Part shown: positions 1 to 12,700 of the stretch, piece after piece | How the letters are laid out: every line of letters starts with the position of its first letter | Position numbering within the stretch: the stretch's first letter is position 1 | Assembly (NCBI GenBank): GCA_963662155.1 | Contig: OY759269.1 | Location: 1,746,001-1,810,000 of the forward strand | Direction of reading: 5' to 3' | Origin: Lamellibrachia columna | Taxonomy: Eukaryota; Annelida; Polychaeta; Sabellida; Siboglinidae | DNA: 64,000 nucleotides | The notes under the pieces: model-generated | Databases searched by the model: none | What the model was told of the DNA's origin: nothing | Seen by the model: the letters and a program-made list of their open reading frames with translations, nothing else | Position numbers and translations under genes: made by a program

Positions 1-158
1 AGAAAGATCAGTGTTATGCTTATACTTGTTCTTAAAGAAAGATCAGTGTTATGCTTATACTTGTTCATAAAGAAAGATCAGTGTTATGCTTATACTTGTT
101 CTTAAAGAAAGATCAGTGTTATGCTTATACTTATGTTCTTAAAGAAAGATCAGTGTCA
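1..158. repeat. 35-bp tandem repeat, ~4.5 copies
   Basis: Units begin AGAAAGATCAGTGTTATGCT. The array starts at the window edge, so its real length is unknown. It lies in TRAPPC11 intron 15. Confidence 0.9.
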
Positions 159-227
159 CAGCTGATTACTAAGAACTTGCTCACATGGTGTTTGTCAACT
201 TTGTTTACCAATGAAAGCAGTACATTG

Positions 228-410
228 ACAAGAGGACTGTTCTGCACTAGCCACATCGTCTGGCAAGTCTTACTAGTGGACTGTGCTGCACAGCCCCACC
301 GTCTGGGGGGGGTCTTAGTGCTGCACTGGCCACACTGTCTGGCAGGTCTTAGTAGAGGACTGTGCTGCACTGGACACGTACTCTGGCAGGTCTTAGTAGA
401 GGACTATATA
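228..410. repeat. ~44-bp imperfect tandem repeat, 4 copies
   Basis: Units share AGAGGACTGT, CTGCAC and GTCTGGCAGGTCTTAG blocks and have diverged from each other. It lies in TRAPPC11 intron 15. Confidence 0.75.
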
Positions 411-411
411 C

Positions 412-470
<59 letters not shown>

Positions 471-475
471 CATAT
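404..475. repeat. (TA)n microsatellite
   Basis: This is a run of alternating TA with a few CA interruptions. The rest of 476-686 is unique intron sequence with a short threefold repeat of a TTAGTTTGATCAC-like word near 538-570. Confidence 0.9.
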
Positions 476-686
476 ATGTGCTAATTTACTAAATGTGTCT
501 GTTTCACTGTAAGTTATGGTGAATGCATCATAGTATGATCACTTAGTTTGATCACTTAGTATGATCACAGTTACAACGATCAAACTTTCTTGTCAACAAT
601 AAAAAATTTTGACATTAAGTCAATGTCACCCAGTTGTATCACAATTGACAGCAGAGACATGTCACCATCAATGACACAAAGGATAC

Positions 687-751
687 GTTGACCAATCATG
701 TCCAAGCTGATGGTGACATAGTCCTGTAGGCCAGCCATCAGATACGCACAC
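687..751 (-). CDS. TRAPPC11: TRAPPC11 coding exon 15 (last seen in window)
   Basis: The exon encodes [20 protein letters not shown] then Q, between TTCCAG and C|GTATCC. The donor is chosen because homology ends there. The next exon was not found in 1-686 and is taken to lie outside the window. Confidence 0.85.
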
Positions 752-3700
752 CTGGAACGTACATAAAGCAGTGACTGGGAGAGAGCACTCACAGTCTATT
801 GGTCTATTACTTGACACCTTCACAAGGATTAGTAAAACTACAACTTCCTGGCTACTGGTTACACTGCTCCACATTGTTCATTTTAGGGTCCTTTCTTTCA
901 TATTGAATAACCACATAAAATACATTCCGTTCATAATTGTAACAGGTATTAATTTTAATAACACTTTAAGCAACTTAAATTGGGCATTTTAAATAAAAAA
1001 TTCACAAGAATGTTTAGTTGGACACACAAAGAATTACTCCAATAAGACATGCAAAGTCAATGTCATGTAAATCTGAGTTATTTTGGAATTCTTGTAATGT
1101 GTTGAACCTTAAATCTATGAGTGGTAATAACTGTTACATGAATCACACTCAAGAAAATAAAAGAACTTTTTTCCAGGTTTTTTCCAGGTTTTCCACTTTC
1201 AGCAGCTGTTCCTTACTTGAGTGCAGTTGACAGTACTGATGTAAGGAGGAGCCACCAGTGTTCCTGTCTGTAGTCAGCCATCACGCGAGTAAGGAGACTG
1301 CCAGAACACGAGGCTACAGAATTAGTTCATCACAAGCTATGCAGTTGTACCTGTGACTTATTCTATTTACACCAGGACCTAGCAGTCATATTTAAAACAA
1401 TTTAAATTACCAATTTTATGAATAATGTTTTTATTTATTTATCATGTTTTATCACACGAATGTCTTATAATTTATGAACTGCAAGCATATATTTGATCTA
1501 ACAATTGTCCAATAACAACCAGCCATGGTCCACTAACAATCAACCATGGTTCACTAACAACCAACCATGGTTCACTAACAACCAACCATGGTTCACTAAT
1601 AGCCAACTGTGTTTTACTAACAACCAACCATGGTCCATTAACAACCAGCCATGGTCCACTAACAACCAGCCATGGTCCACTAACAACCAGCCATGGTTCA
1701 CTAACAACCAACTGTGTTTTACTAACAACCAACCATGGTCCACTAACAACCAGCCATGGTCCACTAACAACCAACCACGGTTCACTAACAACGAACCACG
1801 GTCCACTAACAACCAACCATTGTCCACTAACAACCAACCATGGTTCACTAACGACCGATATATCTGTTCTATTTGTAAGAGATAGAGATAGAGATAGGGG
1901 GAGCTACAAATCAAATACACACATGAACATGAACACATGAACATACGGACACACTCGCTGTATATAGCAATGAAAAATTACACAAAGCAGCGTGACAGCT
2001 GCCAGAAAGAGCTGTGTCTCCACACAAGGTACTCACGCCAAGGCTCTTGTGTAGTCCGCAGCATGATAGTACTCCTCTCCCATCTCCACCACTGAAACAT
2101 TTCATTGTTTCAGTATCAAACTACATTTGAGTTTTTCAACACAAAATCATCACACTCTTGCATAGTGTGATATCTAGTCCATAGGACAACTGACAGCACT
2201 TTACACTCATAGCCTGATATCTAGTCCATAGGACCACTGACAGCTTGAACTCTAGTCCATATGACTGCTGACAGCACTATACACTCATAGTCTGATATCT
2301 AGTCCATAGGACCACTGACAGCACTTTACACTCATAGCCTGATATCTAGTCCATAGGACCACTGACAGCACTTTGCACTCATAGCACGATATCTAGTCCA
2401 TAGGACCACTGACAGCACTTTACACTCATAGCCTGATATCTAGTCCATAGGACTGCTGACAGCACTTTACACTCATAGTCTGATATCTAGTCCATAGGAC
2501 AACTGACAGCACTTTACACTCATAGTCTAATATCTAGTCCATAGGACCACTGACAGCACTTTACACTCATAGCCTGATATCTAGTCCATAGGACCACTGA
2601 CAGCACTTTACACTCAAAGCGCAATATCTAGTCCCTAGGACCAATGACAGCACTTTACACTCATAGCCTGATATCTAGTCCCTAGGACCACTGACAGCAC
2701 TTTACACTCACAGCACGATATCTAGTCACAATACCACTGACAGCACTTTACACTCATAGCCTGATATCTAGTCCCTAGGACCACTGACAGCACTTTACAC
2801 TCATAGCACGATATCTAGTCCCTAGGACCACTGACAGCACTTTACACTCATAGCCTGATATCTAGTCCCTAGGACCACTGACAGCACTTTACACTCATAG
2901 CACGATATCTAGTCCCTAGGACCACTGACAGCACTTTACACTCATAGCACGATATCTAGTCCCTAGGACCACTGACAGCACTTTACACTCATAGCACGAT
3001 ATCTAGTCCCTAGGATCACTGACACTTTACACTCATAGCATGATATCTAGTCCCTAGGACCACTGACAGCACTTTACACTCATAGCACGATATCTAGTCC
3101 CTAGGACCACTGACACTTTACACTCATATCATGATATCTAGTCCCTAGGACCGCTGACAGCACTTTACACTCATAGTCTGATATCTAGTCCCTAGGACCA
3201 CTGACAGCACTTTACACTCATAGCACGATATCTAGTCCCTAGGACCACTGACAGCACTTTACACTCATAGCACGATATCTAGTCCCTAGGACCACTGACA
3301 GCACTTTACACTCATAGCCTGATATTTAGTCCCTAGGACCACTGACACTTTATACTCATAGCATGATATCTAGTCCCTAGGACCACTGACAGCACTTTAC
3401 ACTCATAGCACGATATCTAGTCCCTAGGACCACTGACAGCACTTTACACTCATAGCCTGATATCTAGTCCCTAGGACCACTGACACTTTACACTCATAGC
3501 ACGATATCTAGCCCCTAGGACCACTGACAGCACTTTACACTCATAGCCTAATATCTAGTCCCTAGGACCACTGACACTTTACACTCATAGCACGATATCT
3601 AGTCCCTAGGACCACTGACAGCACTTTACACTCATAGTCTGATATCTAGTCCCTAGGACCACTGACAGCACTTTACACTCATAGCACGATATCTAGTCCC

Positions 3701-6700
3701 TAGGACCACTGACAGCACTTTACACTCATAGCCTGATATCTAGTCCCTAGGACCACTGACACTTTACACTCATAGCACGATATCTAGTCCCTAGGACCAC
3801 TGACAGCACTTTACACTCATAGCACGATATCTAGTCCCTAGGACCACTGACAGCACTTTACACTCATAGCACGATATCTAGTCCCTAGGACCACTGACAG
3901 CACTTTAAACTCATAGCACGATATCTAGTCCTTAGGACCGCTGACAGCACTTTACACTCATAGCACGATATCTAGTCCCTAGGACCACTGACAGCACTTT
4001 ACACTCATAGTCTGATATCTAGTCCCTAGGGCCACTGACAGCACTTTACACTCATAGCACGATATCTAGTCCCTAGGACCACTGACAGCACTTTACACTC
4101 ATAGCACGATATCTAGTCCCTAGGACCACTAAGGGCACTTTACACTCATTGTGCATGTTCATTATAATGCCAACTTGATACTTCTCTGGGAAGCATTCAG
4201 CCATGCTGCAATTACTGCGCAAAGACTATTAATTCATATATCCACTTCTGCCTATAGCCAGGTACACAATTATACAGCTGAGTGAACTGGAGCAATATGG
4301 AGTGAACTGGAGCAATATGGAGTGAACTGGAGCAATATGGAGTGAACGAAATTGCCCAAGCTTGGCAGCTAGAGGATTTGAATCCCGGTGATTGAGAGTC
4401 CGATGTTCTACGCCACCGTGCCCCTCGTGTACGAGTACTACATGTACTTACTGAGGTACCTCTTCATGCGAGGAGACTTGTACTTCCTGAACTGAGCCAC
4501 AGCACTGCTGAAGAGAGGAATGATGATCCACTGCAAGAGACAACAAAGTCTTACACCTGAGACCACGTCACAGTCCACTGCAAGAGACAACAAAGTCTTA
4601 CACCTGAGACCACGTCACAGTCCACTGCAAGAGACAACAACGTCTTACACCTGAGACCATGTCACAGTCTACTGCAAGAGACAACAAAGTCTTACACCTG
4701 AGACCACGTCACAGTCCACTGCAAGAGACAACAAAGTCTTACACCTGAGACCATGTCACAGTCCACTGCAAGAGACAACAACGTCTTACACCTGAGACCA
4801 TGTCACAGTCTACTGCAAGAGACAACAAAGTCTTACACCTGAGACCATGTCACAGTCTACTGCAAGAGACAACAAAGTCTTACACCTGAGACCATGTCAC
4901 AGTCTACTGCAAGAGACAACAAAGTCTTACACCTGAGACCACGTCACAGTCCTCTGCAAGAGACAACAACGTCTTACACCTGAGACCATGTCACAGTCTA
5001 CTGCAAGAGACAACAACGTCTTACACCTGAGACCATGTCACAGTCTACTGCAAGAGACAACAACGTCTTACACCTGAAACCACGTCACAGTCCTCTGCAA
5101 GAGACAACAACGTCTTACACCTGAGACCATGTCACAGTCCACTGCAAGAGACAACAACGTCTTACACCTGAGACCATGTCACAGTCTACTGCAAGAGACA
5201 ACAAAGTCTTACACCTGAGACCACATTACAGTCCACTGCAACAGACAACAATGTCTTACACCTGAGACCACATCAAAGTCCAATGCAAGAGACAGCAAAG
5301 TCTTACACATGAAACCACATTACAGTCCACTGCAAGAGACAACAAAATCTTACACCAGAGACCACGTCACAGTCCACTGCAAGAGACAACAAAGTCTTAC
5401 ACCTGAGACCACATTACAGTCCACTGCAACAGACAACAATGTCTTACACCTGAGACCACATTACAGTCCACTGCAAGAGACAGCAAAGTCTTACACATGA
5501 AACCACATTACAGTCCACTGCAAGAGACAACAAAATCTTACACCTGAGACCACGTCACAGTCCACTGCAAGAGACAACAAAGTCTTACACCTGAGACCAC
5601 ATGACAGACTACTGCAAGAGAAACAAAATTTTACACCTGAGACCTCGTCACAGTCCACTGCAAGAGACAACAAAATCTTACACCTGAGACCACGTCAGTC
5701 CGCTGCAACAGACAACAATGTCTTACACCTGAGACCACATCACAGTCCACTGCAAGAGACAGCAAAGTCTTCCACATGAAACCACATTACAGTCCACTGC
5801 AAGAGACAACAAAGTCTTACACCTGAGACCACATTACAGTCCACTGTGAGAGACAACAATGTCTTACACCTGAGATAACATTACAGTCCACTACAAGAGA
5901 CAACAAAGTCTTACACCTGAGACAACGTCACAATCCACTACAAGAGACAACAAAGTCTTACACCTGAGATAACATTACAGTCCACTACAAGAGACATAAA
6001 AGTCTTACACCTGAGACCAAGTCACAGCCCATTGTATGCATTGTTCAAACACAATGCATCAACCTACTGTCTAAGATATAAACACACAAAAGTATAGAAG
6101 CCATAGCACTCACTGAGTGATCAACTTTGAGTTCGAGCTGCTGAAGTGCCACAACACCTTCCCTCTCCCGCTGGGCATCCGGTGGCTCTATACCTACAAC
6201 GTATATCAGCAGCCATCTAGAGTTCACTGTCAAGCCACGATATGACATTGTTAGACACGATTAATCCTGTAATTTACTGTAAAAAATTTATTGCACTAGA
6301 CAAGTTGTAAACAGAATAAAAATGTGGTGAACAATGTAATTCTATTCTCTAATTGTAATAACTGTAACTGAAATACTCCTGGGTGTAATACACCAATTTT
6401 TTTCCAATTTCTTGGTTACAATGGTGGTTGGGTTTGGTTAAGATTATAACTGTACTTAACTGGATAAATTATTAGTTGTAACTGCAGTAAAAACTTACAT
6501 GATGGATGTAATTGTAATAGTGTGGTGTAATTCTTATTATTGAGAGCCTGGACAGAATACCCAAAACAATTATACCCTTATACCCTACTTACTCTGATGA
6601 CCCTGTCTCCAGGAACGCTGTCCGTAGTACTCAAGGTTCCCCAGGCACTCCAAGGGGTCAGGGTCTGTTGCCATGGTCATCAGCTGTGGGGAAGAATAAA

Positions 6701-9700
6701 AAAGAAGAATAAAAGAGATATTAATTCGGCCTAACTGGGTAAAAGATCTGCCAAATGTGGTAGTTTCTTAGGAAATTATCCTGATTGAATGTAAGAACCT
6801 TCTGTTTTCAAGTTAAAATAATTATGTGTGGTTGATTTTGATCAGTGTCATCTGACACTGATGTCACGTGACACTGATGTAATCTGACACTGAGGCATTT
6901 AAACTATACACATAGTGAAGCATTATATATCGCCGTTCAGCAATACTCCCACAAAGATTGCCCTACTCCCTACACCCTGCTCCCCACTCCCAACTCCCTA
7001 CACCTGGTGGCTCATCTATGTCCTTCCTTCTCTTGTCTGGTAATCTTACAAAACTAACAGTGAATCTAGACACAAACAAAGCAAATGTTGCCACAACAAA
7101 ATTAACAAGTCAACCTTAAGTCCTCAGCAGTCAACCTTAAGTCATCGGCAGTCAACCTTAAGTCGTCAGCAGTCAACCTTAAGTCCTTGGCATTCCCTCG
7201 CTCTGAGGATGAGTTTTGTTGTGCCTCTGAGCTCGGGTCCGTAGAGATTCAGGCTTTACATAAGTCTTAATACTATTAACTAACAGGTGATGGCAGTGAC
7301 ATAAATGATGTATTAGTGACATGCATGACATTGACATGATGACGCTGTGTGACGTACATGACAGAGAGTGCGACAGAGTTGCTTGCGAGTGACCGCGTGG
7401 TTGGCTGCCTGCTGGTAGTAGAAGCCTGGGTGTTGGATCTGGATGGCTGTCAGACCCAGCTTGATGGCCTCATCAAACAGGTCACCAAACACCTGGAATC
7501 TGTTGACATATGCATGAGATTTATCACCTGAAATTTGGGGTTTAACGAAAACCCTCCTGCCAGTGCACAGGTTCAACGTACCCTCCCAGAACAAACCTTC
7601 CTGCCAGTGCACAGGTTCAACGTAGCCTCCCAGAACAAGGCACACAGTAAAGGGAAATGTGTAATACTGTAATAAGAAGAAAATGTTATCCTTTTTACTG
7701 AGAGTGTTATGAACAGTGTTAGTAAGAAATAAGCAGACAATTGAAAAACAGTCAACAAACGCATAAATTTTTTTAGAAAAACAATATGAAAATAGTCAAC
7801 ACATAAATATGAACAGTATATCCCCAAAGTATGTGTATAAATTAGTCAAATGCTGTGAGAAATGATCTGGAATATTCAAACTTGACCTTACTGTTTTGAC
7901 ATCCATGCGCTGTGCTCAAAGCCGAGGTCTGGACATCCAACCTTCTTCTTGAAAAAGTCAATGTGCTTGCGGAACTGTGTGAGAGCATCTAGGGGCACAT
8001 TGTGTTGGAACGACAGGCGACAGGTCTGTGGGCCACCAGAGGGAAAACAAATATATACGATATATGAAACTAGATATGTATGTAACGTCACCTACCAGAA
8101 CACTAACCTGGAAATAACAAAAGATAAAAGACAGTTGCTCTACGTCTGCACAACATCATGTAATGAAAATTCACAATGACTTTCTTCTACTTAGTCACTT
8201 CCTTGCTAATGGAAGGATGAATGTTTTGTGTACATGGTAGTTATTGTTGCACCTCCTTGCTAATGGAAGGATGAATGTTTTGTGTACTTGATAGTTATTG
8301 TTGCACCTCCTTGCTAATGGAAGGATGAGTGTTTTGTGTACTTGGTAGTTATTGTTGCACCTCCTTGCTAATGGAAGGATGAGTGTTTTGTGTACTTGGT
8401 AGTTATTGTTGCACCTCCTTGCTAATGGAAGGATGAGTGTTTTGTGTACTTGGTAGTTATTGTTGCACCTCCTTGCTAATGGAAGGATGAGTGTTTTGTG
8501 TACTTGGTAGTTATTGTTGCACCTCCTTGCTAATGGAAGGATGAGTGTTTTGTGTACATGGTAGTTATTGTTGTACCTCCTTGTTAATGGAAGGATGAAT
8601 GTTTTGTGTACATGATAGTTATTGTTGCACCTCCTTGCTAATGGAAGGATGAGTGTTTTGTGTACATGGTAGTTATTGTTGCACCTCCTTGCTAATGGAA
8701 GGATGAGTGTTTTGTGTACTTGGTAGTTATTGTTGCACCTCCTTGCTAATGGAAGGATGAGTGTTTTGTGTACATGATAGTTATTGTTGCACCTCCTTGC
8801 TAATGGAAGGATGAGTGTTTTGTGTACCTGGTAGTTATTGTTGCACCTCCTTGCTAATGGAAGGATGAGTGTTTTGTGTACTTGGTAGTTATTGTTGCAC
8901 CTCCTTGCTAATGGAAGGATGAGTGTTTTGTGTACATGATAGTTATTGTTGCACCTCCTTGCTAATGGAAGGATGAGTGTTTTGTGTACATGGTAGTTAT
9001 TGTTGCACCTCCTTGCTAATGGAAGGATGAGTGTTTTGTGTACTTGGTAGTTATTGTTGCACCTCCTTGCTAATGGAAGGATGAGTGTTTTGTGTACTTG
9101 GTAGTTATTGTTGCACCTCCTTGCTAATGGAAGGATGAGTGTTTTGTGTACATGGTAGTTATTGTTGCACCTCCTTGCTAATGGAAGGATGAATGTTTAG
9201 TGTATTTGATAGTTATTGTTGCACCTCCTTGCTAATGGAAGGATGAGTGTTTTGTGTACTTGGTAGTTATTGTTGCACCTCCTTGCTAATGGAAGGATGA
9301 GTGTTTTGTGTACTTGGTAGTTATTGTTGCACCTCCTTGCTAATGGAAGGATGAGTGTTTTGTGTACTTGGTAGTTATTGTTGCACCTCCTTGCTAATGG
9401 AAGGATGAGTGTTTTGTGTACATGATAGTTATTGTTGCACCTCCTTGCTAATGGAAGGATGAGTGTTTTGTGTACCTGGTAGTTATTGTTGCACCTCCTT
9501 GCTAATGGAAGGATGAGTGTTTTGTGTACTTGGTAGTTATTGTTGCACCTCCTTGCTAATGGAAGGATGAGTGTTTTGTGTACTTGGTAGTTATTGTTGC
9601 ACCTCCTTGCTAATGGAAGGATGAGTGTTTTGTGTACATGGTAGTTATTGTTGTACCTCCTTGTTAATGGAAGGATGAATGTTTTGTGTACATGATAGTT

Positions 9701-12700
9701 ATTGTTGCACCTCCTTGCTAATGGAAGGATGAGTGTTTTGTGTACATGGTAGTTATTGTTGCACCTCCTTGCTAATGGAAGGATGAGTGTTTTGTGTACT
9801 TGGTAGTTATTGTTGCACCTCCTTGCTAATGGAAGGATGAGTGTTTTGTGTACTTGGTAGTTATTGTTGCACCTCCTTGCTAATGGAAGGATGAGTGTTT
9901 TGTGTACATGGTAGTTATTGTTGTACCTCCTTGTTAATGGAAGGATGAATGTTTTGTGTACATGATAGTTATTGTTGCACCTCCTTGCTAATGGAAGGAT
10001 GAGTGTTTTGTGTACATGGTAGTTATTGTTGCACCTCCTTGCTAATGGAAGGATGAGTGTTTTGTGTACTTGGTAGTTATTGTTGCACCTCCTTGCTAAT
10101 GGAAGGATGAGTGTTTTGTGTACTTGGTAATTATTGTTGCACCTCCTTGCTAATGGAAGGATGAATGTTTAGTGTATTTGATAGTTATTGTTGCACCTCC
10201 TTGCTAATGGAAGGATGAGTGTTTTGTGTACTTGGTAGTTATTGTTGCACCTCCTTGCTAATGGAAGGATGAGTGTTTTGTGTACTTGGTAGTTATTGTT
10301 GCACCTCCTTGCTAATGGAAGGATGAGTGTTTTGTGTACTTGGTAGTTATTGTTGCACCTCCTTGCTAATGGAAGGATGAGTGTTTTGTGTACTTGGTAG
10401 TTATTGTTGCACCTCCTTGCTAATGGAAGGATGAGTGTTTTGTGTATATGATAGTTATTGTTGCACCTCCTTGCTAATGGAAGGATGAGTGTTTTGTGTA
10501 CCTGGTAGTTATTGTTGCACCTCCTTGCTAATGGAAGGATGAGTGTTTTGTGTACTTGGTAGTTATTGTTGCACCTCCTTGCTAATGGAAGGATGAGTGT
10601 TTTGTGTACTTGGTAGTTATTGTTGCACCTCCTTGCTAATGGAAGGATGAGTGTTTTGTGTACATGGTAGTTATTGTTGTACCTCCTTGTTAATGGAAGG
10701 ATGAATGTTTTGTGTACATGATAGTTATTGTTGCACCTCCTTGCTAATGGAAGGATGAGTGTTTTGTGTACATGGTAGTTATTGTTGCACCTCCTTGCTA
10801 ATGGAAGGATGAGTGTTTTGTGTACTTGGTAGTTATTGTTGCACCTCCTTGCTAATGGAAGGATGAGTGTTTTGTGTACTTGGTAGTTATTGTTGCACCT
10901 CCTTGCTAATGGAAGGATGAGTGTTTTGTGTACATGATAGTTATTGTTGCACCTCCTTGCTAATGGAAGGATGAGTGTTTTGTGTACCTGGTAGTTATTG
11001 TTGCACCTCCTTGCTAATGGAAGGATGAGTGTTTTGTGTACTTGGTAGTTATTGTTGCACCTCCTTGCTAATGGAAGGATGAGTGTTTTGTGTACATGAT
11101 AGTTATTGTTGCACCTCCTTGCTAATGGAAGGATGAGTGTTTTGTGTACATGGTAGTTATTGTTGCACCTCCTTGCTAATGGAAGGATGAGTGTTTTGTG
11201 TACTTGGTAGTTATTGTTGCACCTCCTTGCTAATGGAAGGATGAGTGTTTTGTGTACTTGGTAGTTATTGTTGCACCTCCTTGCTAATGGAAGGATGAGT
11301 GTTTTGTGTACATGGTAGTTATTGTTGCACCTCCTTGCTAATGGAAGGATGAATGTTTAGTGTATTTGATAGTTATTGTTGCACCTCCTTGCTAATGGAA
11401 GGATGAGTGTTTTGTGTACATGGTAGATATTGTTGCACTTCCTTGCTAATGGAAGGATGAATGTTTAGTGTATTTGATAGTTATTGTTGCACCTCCTTGC
11501 TAATGGAAGGATGAATGTTTTGTGTACATGGTAGTTATTGTTGCACCTCCTTGCTAATGGAAGGATGAGTGTTTTGTGTACTTGATAGTTATTGTTGCAC
11601 CTCCTTGCTAATGGAAGGATGAGTGTTTTGTGTACTTGATAGTTATTGTTGCACCTCCTTGCTAATGGAAGGATGAGTGTTTTGTGTACTTGGTAGTTAT
11701 TGTTGCACCTCCTTGTTAATGGAAGGATGAATGTTTAGTGTATTTGATAGTTATTGTTGCACCTCCTTGCTAATGGAAGGATGAGTGTTTTGTGTACTTG
11801 ATAGTTATTGTTGCACCTCCTTGCTAATGGAAGGATGAGTGTTTTGTGTACTTGGTAATTATTGTTGCACCTCCTTGCTAATGGAAGGATGAGTGTTTTG
11901 TGTACATGGTAGTTATTGTTGCACCTCCTTACTAATGGAAGGATGAATGTTTAGTGTACATGGTAGTTATTGTTGCACCTCCTTGCTAATGGAAGGATGA
12001 GTGTTTTGTGTACATGGTAGTTATTGTTGCACCTCCTTGCTAATGGAAGGATGAATGTTTAGTGTACATGGTAGTTATTGTTGCACCTCCTTGCTAATGG
12101 AAGGATGAATGTTTTGTGTACTTGGTAGTTATTGTTGTACCTCCTTGCTAATGGAAGAATGAATGTTTAGTGTACATGGTAGTTATTGTTGCACCTCCTT
12201 GCTAATGGAAGGATGAATGTTTTGTGTACTTGGTAGTTATTATTGTACCTCCTTGCTAATGGAAGGATGAATGTTTAGTGTACATGGTAGTTATTGTTGC
12301 ACCTCCTTGCTAATGGAAGGATGAGTGTTTTGTGTACTTGGTAGTTATTGTTGTACCTCCTTGTTCATGGAAGAATGAATGTTTTGTGTACATGGTAGTT
12401 ATTGTTGCACCTCCTTGCTACTGGAAGGATGAGTGTTTTGTGTACTTGATAGTTATTGTTGCACCTCCTTGCTAATGGAAGAATGAACGTTTTGTGTACT
12501 TGATAGTTATTGTTGCACCTCCTTGCTAATGGAAGGATGAATGTTTTGTGTACATGGTAGTTATTGTTGCACCTCCTTGCTAATGGAAGGATGAATGTTT
12601 TGCGTACTTGATAGTTATTGTTGCTAATGGAAGGATGAATGTTTTGTGTACATGGTAGTTATTGTTGCACCTCCTTGCTAATGGAAGGATGAATGTTTTG

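Noticed and set aside
4364..4433. A functional tRNA gene on the minus strand
   Set aside because: Box-like words are present but the acceptor stem and a proper anticodon arm are not. A tRNA-derived SINE fits better.
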